A program made the translations under genes and the position numbers. DNA of 64,000 nucleotides, taken from the NCBI GenBank assembly GCA_022419385.1, contig JAJUBI010000001.1, positions 806,001-870,000 of the forward strand, written 5' to 3'. The notes beneath the pieces are model-generated. The model was not told the origin of the DNA and did not search any database. It worked only from the letters and a program-made list of their open reading frames with translations. The stretch is from Paraconiothyrium sp. Pb-2020 (lineage: Eukaryota; Ascomycota; Dothideomycetes; Pleosporales; Didymosphaeriaceae). Positions 57,341 through 64,000 of the stretch are shown here, piece after piece (the stretch's first letter is position 1; every line of letters starts with the position of its first letter).

Positions 57341-58466
57341 TCATATCCTGCGCTCAGGCCCTGCCGCCCCTTCCCTTCTTCCCAGTGCTAGAGCCAGATC
57401 CAGCTTTCCTGACTTCCACAACTTGATATACTCTTGCGCAAGTTGGTTGTTGGTCTTAGGCAAGTGGCACAACTTCGGTGGACACTTGCCACCATTCTTC
57501 TTCTTCTCAGCTACCGTGCATGTGTTCTTTACCGGACATTTACCACCGTTGGCTTTCTTTTGGTAAGCAGTGCAAGTGGCCTTTACTGGGCATTTACCAC
57601 CATTAGCCTTCTTCTGAGCGGCAGTGCAAGTGTTCTTTATGGGGCATTTGCCATGCAGCCAAGCAGGTCGAAGTAGTGCCGCACTTTCCTGCCTTCTTCA
57701 TAGCTACCGTACACTTCTTCGTGGGCTTCTTCGTGGGCTTTCTTGCAGGCCTCTTCGGCCTGGGCCTCCGGGTCCTACTTCCGCCCCTGGAACCCCTGGC
57801 TCTAGCGACCAGTTTCGAGTCTTCGCTGTCTCGGGCCAAGATCTCCATATCTTCGTCATCTTCATTGTCATCGACATCGCGGCGAGCGTTCTTCCCCTTC
57901 TTGCCTTTCCCCTCCCGATGATTCTGCCTGACCGCAGACAGGATTCATAGCGTCTACCCAAGGTTTCTCCTTCCATCTTTTATCCTTAAGGGGGAATCCA
58001 GCAAGTCTGTAGTTATAATTGTTGGTGGCGCTGGGGGTACCGTCGGGGAGGTTTCTGTATTTAGCTGAATCAAAGTCCGGGTTTTCATGGTACATGGCGT
58101 TCGTGACCGGTGAAGGTGTTGTACCAGCCTACGACTTGCTTCCAAGGAATGCCGTCGATAGCAGCGTATTCTTGTTCGATGGGTTCTGGATTATCTGAGT
58201 CAAGTCAGCACGGTATTTTGGCAAGTATGGAGCAGATTCGTACGTCTTCCGAGAGTTTCCTGGCAACTAATGAGGTTCTTATCGGACGCAACCTTGTAAA
58301 TGGTAGATTGGATGTTGTCAGTTTTGCCGTCCTCGAGCTTTTCCACCATCCATTTCGAACAGAAGTTGGGTGGCCACTTCATGAGCTTGCGTTGTCATTG
58401 GCCAAGTTCGCATTACGGGGTGCGAAGACCGTGACCGTGCCGCGGAAACATCGCCGCTTTCAATGA
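57341..58466 (-). pseudogene. Decayed Cys-rich repeat protein locus
   Basis: The minus strand holds protein-like pieces in several frames. In transcript order: RGTVTVFAPRNANLANDNA ending at a stop, then WPPNFCSKWMVEKLEDGK (Met at 58382), HNPEPIEQEYAAIDGIPWKQ after a plausible intron (donor GTACGA, acceptor ACTCAG), AKYRNLPDGTPSATNNYNYR, WVDAMNPVCGQ, a basic Lys/Arg/Pro stretch, and finally Cys repeats. At least two transitions (near 58385 and 57655) cannot be bridged by an intron. It may be a remnant of a secreted multi-domain protein, or a gene with errors. I do not recognise the family. Confidence 0.45.
57477..57655 (-). repeat. 54-nt coding tandem repeat (Cys-rich)
   Basis: Three near-identical copies plus partial ones of an 18-residue unit of the form GGKCPVKxTCTAxQKKAN. 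The Cys, Lys and Gly positions are kept while other residues vary, which suggests past selection on the protein. A frame change separates the repeats from the upstream KKCTVAMKKAGKC unit. Confidence 0.7.
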
Positions 58467-58876
58467 AAGCTAGTGCATCGATCTAGTGACACGGCATACC
58501 AGAGCTACCGCACGCCGAATACCAGGCATCCACGCTTGTACACAATCATTTCCACAAGACATCCAAGTCCGTGACCTGATTCTAGGAGGTGATCTGCGAG
58601 CGATTGATCCGGACTCAGCCACGATTACATAAGTGGGGGCGGCTGACCGGAGGCACTGGTGGTGCCCCGCGTTGGACGTCACCCAAGTAAAAACGCATTG
58701 CACTTGACCACCGCAACATCTTCAACATCTTTAACATCTCCAGATCCTCCACCCAACCTTTTGTGCTCTGACTTTCCTTCTTGAGTCTCTACCACCAACT
58801 CTGAGCACGTTCACGTTAAAATTCAGATAGGACGTCTATTTGTCGATGTAAACCGTCTCGCTACTAACATTGTGCA
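58467..58876. other. Upstream region of the 58877 gene
   Basis: C/T-rich between 58730 and 58800, then TACTAAC-TTGTGCAG-like intron end at 58862-58876. Probably the promoter, leader and 5' intron of the next gene. Confidence 0.5.
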
Positions 58877-59344
58877 GTGGTGATCCCCTTCGAAACCCCG
58901 CCAGTAACGGCACAATGGGGACGCACCATCACATATGAGGACTACAACAAAATGCTGCAAGGCTACCGACCAGACTCTATGGACGACAAGTGGTTCGTTA
59001 AAACTAACAAGCCTGAAGACGCTCAAGGCAATATTGTTGTCCACGCTTACTGGGGGTGGAGTTTTCGGGAAATGATCGCGCTCACTGTCACGGCTGGCGA
59101 CCCCAGCAAAACCGACGCTAAAGAGTGGGCCACAATCACGCAGATAGCGTGGAGGAAAATGTGGCCGGGGAGCGAAGAGGGGATGTCTGAAGCAGAGGCG
59201 AAGCGGAATGGCGTTGGGTTTTGTAATCATCTATTGAAGTGCTCGCTGGAAGAGGAGGATGAAGAGGAGGATGCAAAGGACGACGACGAGGATGATGAGA
59301 AAGAGGATAACTACGATGACAAAGATGAACGCAAGATCGACTAA
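58877..59344 (+). CDS. Small conserved-looking protein with acidic tail (5' exon uncertain)
   Basis: Coding from the acceptor at 58876 to the stop at 59344, about 155 aa. No ATG opens the frame. The sequence TACTAAC...TGTGCAG followed by TGGTGATC indicates a spliced start: an A before the intron joined to TG would give MVIPFETPP. A candidate donor is GTAAAA at 58687, which is preceded by A. The N-terminal part (IPFETPPVTAQWGRTITYED, DDKWFVKTNKPEDAQGNIVV, YWGWSFREMI) resembles a family of small fungal proteins of unknown function. The last 35 residues are Asp/Glu/Lys low complexity. Confidence 0.6.
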   Translation: MVIPFETPPVTAQWGRTITYEDYNKMLQGYRPDSMDDKWFVKTNKPEDAQGNIVVHAYWGWSFREMIALTVTAGDPSKTDAKEWATITQIAWRKMWPGSEEGMSEAEAKRNGVGFCNHLLKCSLEEEDEEEDAKDDDEDDEKEDNYDDKDERKID

Positions 59345-61367
59345 TCATAGTCAACCGTTGTCTTTGAATATTTCTAGGTTTAATGACGACATGAACAATT
59401 TCACCGCCATCAGGGCTTGCTCGCCGCTCCAGGGGACACAAAGCAGCACAAGCATACGTTCTGAAACGCGGAAGGAACTCATGAACTAACCATGCCGAGG
59501 TTCTGGCCAGGTAATCTCCTAAGAAGCAGAGTTCCATCTGATCCCAGCTAGTAAGGAGATAAATGATCACCATCAATTTCAACAAAATACACTTGGAAAC
59601 TCGATGCGGACGCTTAGGATATTTCCTCATGATCCTCCCGGGCATGTAGACATCGATTAATGCTTTTGAACCCCGTTGTTTTCCTGGATACCTAGCAAAG
59701 GCATCGATGCGGGACAGCTTGTTCCCAAGATGACAGAGCCTCGTACCTCGGGCACGCACCAGCAGGAAGCCCATATAGAGATGTGTGTACAATTTCCAAG
59801 GCAACCCAGATATGGAATTCGTTGAAAAGGCTCGAATACCAACTGGTCCCGAAAGACATTCTCCACTCTTTTTCCGGCATGACAGTGCATTTTTTGCGCG
59901 AGGGCCCAACCGCTCATGGCATGCGTTTGTATGACTTTCGACTAGTTCACATCGCAAGAAATTTTCACAGGATTTGGACGTAACATGTTCTGAAAGTACG
60001 TGAACATGTTTTGTGCTTTACGGATCTGCCACCAGTGAACATTGCCTTCATGTGCTTAGTCTTTTGGATAGAGGCGAGCAGAACACAACTGGGGGACCCG
60101 CACGTATTTTTGAACCCTCAAGCAATAACTTGGAGTCACGGCTGAGATTTGCACTCTTTACAGAGTGCCGAGGGAACTAGAACATGTTGTAAGGTGTGCT
60201 ATATTTCGGCACCCCGGGTCAGAGGACAGAGCAGCCGCCATCGAAAGGTGCCATATACAATTCTTGATGCGACAAATGCTTGTAGTAGATAGGTACCGGC
60301 GTGCTTGAACAGCGGCGACGCACTATTGGCTTTATATTTCTTTTCCAGAGCAACAAGGAGACACTGCTCAACATAAGTTGCCTTTTGGTATTATTAGACA
60401 ATGTTTATGTGTATAGGTCATATTAAGAAGTATCCCTGAAATTTTCTATACATAATAGCCATGTTTTCCAATAATATGTTGAGCCACCACACAAGCACAA
60501 TCATACTTACAGAAAAACTTGGTCATCCGAATCTCCGCGAAAGATCGAATATGAGTAATCAATCCGCTATTGATTGAGGCAAACCCCACAGCGTAAGTAT
60601 GATTAGTAGGTAATAGTCGTGCTGCACAAGACCATGGTGTTGTGTGCAGGCGCACCCGCAAAAGAGAACTCTGTCACTGATACGCGATAGGTAGTCTATA
60701 TACAAGAGGCCGATATATCGTCTCATATATGGCGACATCTTTGCACGAGTCCTGAGATCCTTCTAATCCGCCAAACCGTTGATTCCGTCTTGTCCTCGTG
60801 CACAAGAAGGTACAGATAGGAAAAGGATAGCAGGGGTTAAGATATTTTAGGTGAAATAAAACCAAGATAGGAAGGCCCTTATACCTCAACGATTATATAA
60901 TGGAAAAACTCTCCAGATATGGAGGCATCTAAGCCAACCCAGCATCGTGTATGAGGAAAGACAGAGTACGGCAGTCGATCAGGGCCTTAAAATAGATGAA
61001 GCTTAGCTCTACCTCATCAAGTACTAGGTTGGCGCATTCTTCGTGCTTACAAACGCCCCTCTACAAGTACTGCATTAAGCCGAAAAAGTATCCACACTAG
61101 CAAGACTTGCAGAACTTACGAGACCCAGGCACTATGCCGATTTGGGACAACCAGCGACATACCTTGCATAATCTCTTTGCGATCTGTGTCTATTGCCTGG
61201 ATAATATTCAATGCTTTTTAATCGTTTGTCCTAACTCTTACACAAGCATTCGCTATTAAGAAATACCTTTTTGCCATCCTGAATCAGTCAATCTTCTTCC
61301 ATCAACACGAGCAAGTTTGATCATCATATACCATTATTTCCAACAACGCACAACAGAGACCACAATC
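59345..61367. other. Gene-poor 2-kb stretch
   Basis: AT-richer than the surroundings, especially 60180-61300. A 273-codon minus-strand frame (59136-59957) overlaps the previous gene's 3' end and has no domain character, so I do not call it. No transposon ends, repeats or RNA genes seen. Confidence 0.55.
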
Positions 61368-62271
61368 ATGCCACCAACGCAACTCCACCTGATTCGCCAT
61401 GCCCAAGGCTACCATAATGTCCGAGAAGACTACAACCTACCGGACACTCTCCTCACACCCGAAGGCGAACAACAAAGTATCGCACTTTCACACGAGATAC
61501 CAGATATATTTTCGATCACTTGCATATACGCGTCTCCGATGCGTCGAACCCTTTACACCGCCCTTCTTACATTCCGGACAGTGCTCCACTTCAATCCTAA
61601 GCTCCGCATCGTCGCACTGCCAGAGCTGCAGGAAACTTCAGACTTTGCCTGTGACATAGGTTCTTCAATCGCGCAGTTGCGTAAAGAGTTCGAAGGCAAA
61701 CCAGTCGACTTTTCGCACGTGCCTGAGGGCTGGAACGACAAGAAGTCGGGAAGGTTCAGACCTACAACAGGTCTGACTGAGCAACGTGCGGGCGAGGCGA
61801 GGAGGATCATCCGGGAAGAACCGGAGGGAACCGTTGCTGTCGTTGCTCACGGTGGCTTCAACCACTACTTCACAGAGGATTGGGAGGGCAGTAGTAGTGG
61901 CTCTGGTGAGTGATTGTTTGCTCCCGTGTGCCCGTGCTTGGCTAAGAGGGACTACAGGAACTGGATGGAAGAACTGTGAGTTTAGGACTTATCGATTTGA
62001 CCACTCGTCGAGCAGTGCAGTTGATCGGGCTGCCATTGTTGAAACCGAAACTTCGATCCGCCGACGGTTCCCAAGAGGGGATCATCGAGAGCTGACCGCA
62101 GCCGAGCAGCATGAACTGCGGGACATAGCCGAGAAGTCTTGGGCTGCCGATAGATACATTATATTAAGCGATGCAGACGGCTTCCACGACAATGTTTCGA
62201 ACGTTTGTAAAGACGAGCAGGAAAATGTAAAATTACAGCAGGACAGGACGGTTTGTTCGGTGGCCGGATGA
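61368..62271 (+). CDS. Histidine phosphatase (phosphoglycerate mutase-like)
   Basis: 283 aa from exons 61368-61905 and 61958-62271 (donor GTGAGT, acceptor CTACAG, phase 1). I choose ATG 61368 because LHLIRHAQGYHN, the catalytic RH motif, follows at once. Other family features are TPEGEQQSIAL, the SPMRRTLYTA segment and VVAHGGFNHYFTED with the second catalytic His. The C-terminal exon adds GWKNCEFRTYRFD, usual in fungal members, then a charged extension (ELTAAEQHELRDIAEKSW). Fungal members are broad phosphatases of unknown substrate; glycolytic phosphoglycerate mutase is unlikely. Confidence 0.85.
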
Positions 62272-62938
62272 ACCAATGTCGAATGCGTAGGAGTATGTCT
62301 AGCAGATGGCGGAGTTCATTGACTGATTTATACCACTGTATTGCATTCCTGAACACCCTCAAGCATGCAACTGCATCGATTCGTGATAGGTATGCTTAGG
62401 TGTGACAACGGAGGCTCGTGCCTCGCAATCGCAAAAAAGGATAGAGACATCGAGCAGCAGTACTAGATGTTAGCTGCCGCGGGTGTACGCCGTGAATTGG
62501 GACCTCTGGTGATGAGAGTAATGCATGCGGAAAGACGTTGACCTGTTTCTGGTAAGCTTGGTTGAATGTGATAGCTATGACGTAGACGACTTACGCCGAG
62601 GCTCATCCCTCACAACACGTTACTTTACGCAACTCCCAAGTCAGAGTCAAGTTCACTGCATCCAAAGCAGTTGCTATTAGCGATAGCCAGGGTCATACCA
62701 ACCGGGGCGACGATCACTCAATGCCTGAACTTGAGCTTGATACCAGTTGATCATGGCCGCCTACCGGCTCAACCTTGAAAATTTCCAGACATTTTAGTAA
62801 CCATAGATAGAGAAGCCCCGGGAGCTGTCTTGCAAAGTTGTCGCTAGTCTCACACACGCGTAATCTGGCTGAATGCCGCTTGTTCGGGTGCAACAACACC
62901 TTCCACCATGTCATCGGAGCTCTCCGCATGTCCAGAAG
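62272..62938. other. Intergenic between convergent genes
   Basis: 3' regions of both neighbours. Nothing recognised. Confidence 0.6.
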
Positions 62939-64000
62939 TCATGCCAAATAAGAATGTCTTTCAAACTTCTTCATGACGATAATGCGGTTGGGAGGCCAAG
63001 ATGAAGGCGGTCTCAAATGTTCTTCAGAGCCATTCCCATGTCGGCTTTCAATTGTGGTATTCCAGCTTTGGCTTCCCCCTGGATGCACAAAAGATGGACA
63101 CTCAGAGATCGTAGGTCGATTGGCGTGCCTTCTGGTAGTCAGTTGCCTTGACAAGAAGCCCGGTACTACCTTCGCTATCAATGGCTTCAGGGCAGGTAAT
63201 GAAGCGCATACGATAGCGAGATTGACTTCGATGGCAGAGAAGTAGGCCGCCGCAGCGCCATACCACGCGATATCCTCTGGATGATTTCCCATAACGATTA
63301 ATGCAAGTAGCCTGAGGATGGAGACTATGCAGATGCTTTGGCAGGTAAGCGCTCATGGTGAAGCTTCGGCAACGGAGATAACTTACAACCAGCCAACTGT
63401 GAGGATCAATTGAACGGCAATCTTCTGCTTTACGGGAATGTGGAGCTGCCAGATAGCTCGTACTGGCAATGCTGCTATAAAAAAGTCGATTGCAACATTT
63501 ATCCCAGCGTTAGCGTAATACCATCTGCGACTGATCAGAACGAGTGGCGAAACAACGGCTGGTTTACTCACGCATGGTCGTTGACGCAGCTTGCAGTCGG
63601 TCCCTTTCTCAAGTCCCAGAACGCGTCGACAGGGGTACAGTGGAATATGCCAATAAGGGTCGATTCGATTCCGTACCCAATACAAAGGACCATGGCGATC
63701 GTGTTAGGAGTCCAGATCTCCTGCCAAGTTACAAAGATGCGTCGGTACTGGAGTAAAATTGAAAACCGGACAAAAAACAAGCCAAGATTGTATGCTAGAA
63801 TACTGCAATAGAGGTACTACTCATGTTAGTCCAGAATCCGGAGTGGTGATAGCCGGGACTCATACTATCAACATCCACTTAGTCGCAGTGTAATCGAGAA
63901 AGATTTGATACCTGCCGGTGCCCCATTCGACTTGTTTGATTTGGAACGCGCCCAGGAGGATTGACGAAACCTATATGAGTGCGTTAGTGAGTGTTTCGAA
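62939..64000 (-). CDS. PTH11/rhodopsin-like integral membrane protein, 5' end outside window
   Basis: C-terminal part of a fungal seven-helix membrane protein of the PTH11/fungal-rhodopsin type. Exons seen in transcript order: 63970 to about 63870 (SSILLGAFQIKQVEWGTGR, TKWM), 63802-63572 (FFVRFSILLQYRRIFVTWQE), 63524-63387 (NAGINVAIDFFIAALPVRAI) and 63335-62939 (SILRLLALIVMGNHPEDIAW, then AIVCASLPALKPLI). The donor of the first seen exon is unclear: the phase calls for GT near 63875 rather than the better GTATGA. The final 70 residues are a cytosolic Ser/Pro-rich tail. Members act as receptors or sensors, but ligands are mostly unknown. The N-terminal helices lie beyond 64000. Confidence 0.75.

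Noticed and set aside
59136..59957. Minus-strand 273-codon frame
   Set aside because: It overlaps the 3' end of a supported + gene, has mixed composition with no domain and no splice partner.
1..64000. CRISPR arrays, bacterial operons, intact transposons
   Set aside because: None seen: intron-rich fungal genes, no regular spacer repeats, no transposase or terminal repeats recognised.

Overview
This window looks like nuclear DNA of a filamentous ascomycete, most likely a Dothideomycete (Pleosporales-like). Genes carry short GT-AG introns of about 43-135 nt, several with a recognisable CTAAC/CTGAC-like branch site. There are no operons or ribosome-binding sites. The recognisable families are fungal: ERG24, Atg27, Mn-lipoxygenase-type LOX, AA13 starch LPMO, a PTH11/rhodopsin-like membrane protein and a fungal-type transcription regulator. 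Exon boundaries below were worked out by hand from splice signals, reading phase and family similarity. No transcript data or database search was used.

Layout, left to right. (1) 0.4-7 kb: an ING/PHD chromatin protein, an unknown three-exon gene and a glutathione S-transferase-like gene, all on +. (2) 7.4-11.8 kb: a large dynamin-superfamily GTPase resembling nuclear GTPase SLIP-GC. (3) 12.5-16.9 kb: ATG27 (-) and ERG24 (+) diverge from one promoter region. Just after the ERG24 stop lies a series of at least six related hairpin repeats, then a small 104-aa gene (-). (4) 17.6-25.4 kb: mostly lineage-type unknown proteins, with a PEBP-family gene between them. (5) 25.7-31.5 kb: a secreted lipoxygenase and a GH31 glycosidase whose reading frame is broken once. 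(6) 32.5-46 kb: unknown proteins, a PXB/DUF3818-type protein without a visible PX domain, a single-pass membrane protein and a regulator with no visible zinc cluster. (7) 46.9-51.3 kb: a starch-degrading divergent pair, a GH13 alpha-amylase with CBM20 (-) and an AA13 LPMO with CBM20 (+). (8) 52-59.3 kb: a large unknown protein sharing a domain with the 20.1-kb gene, a protein with an embedded ubiquitin domain, a decayed Cys-rich repeat locus and a small acidic-tailed protein. (9) 59.3-64 kb: a gene-poor 2-kb stretch, a histidine phosphatase, and a membrane receptor-like gene cut by the window end.

The clearest functional link is the amylase/AA13 pair, which should act together on raw starch outside the cell. 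The GH31 gene would belong to the same sugar-release theme if it is functional. The most unusual signals are the ERG24-distal hairpin array, whose stems show compensatory changes, the ubiquitin domain with Glu at position 48 and an intact LRGG inside a longer protein, and a NAGNAG acceptor inside a PHD zinc finger.
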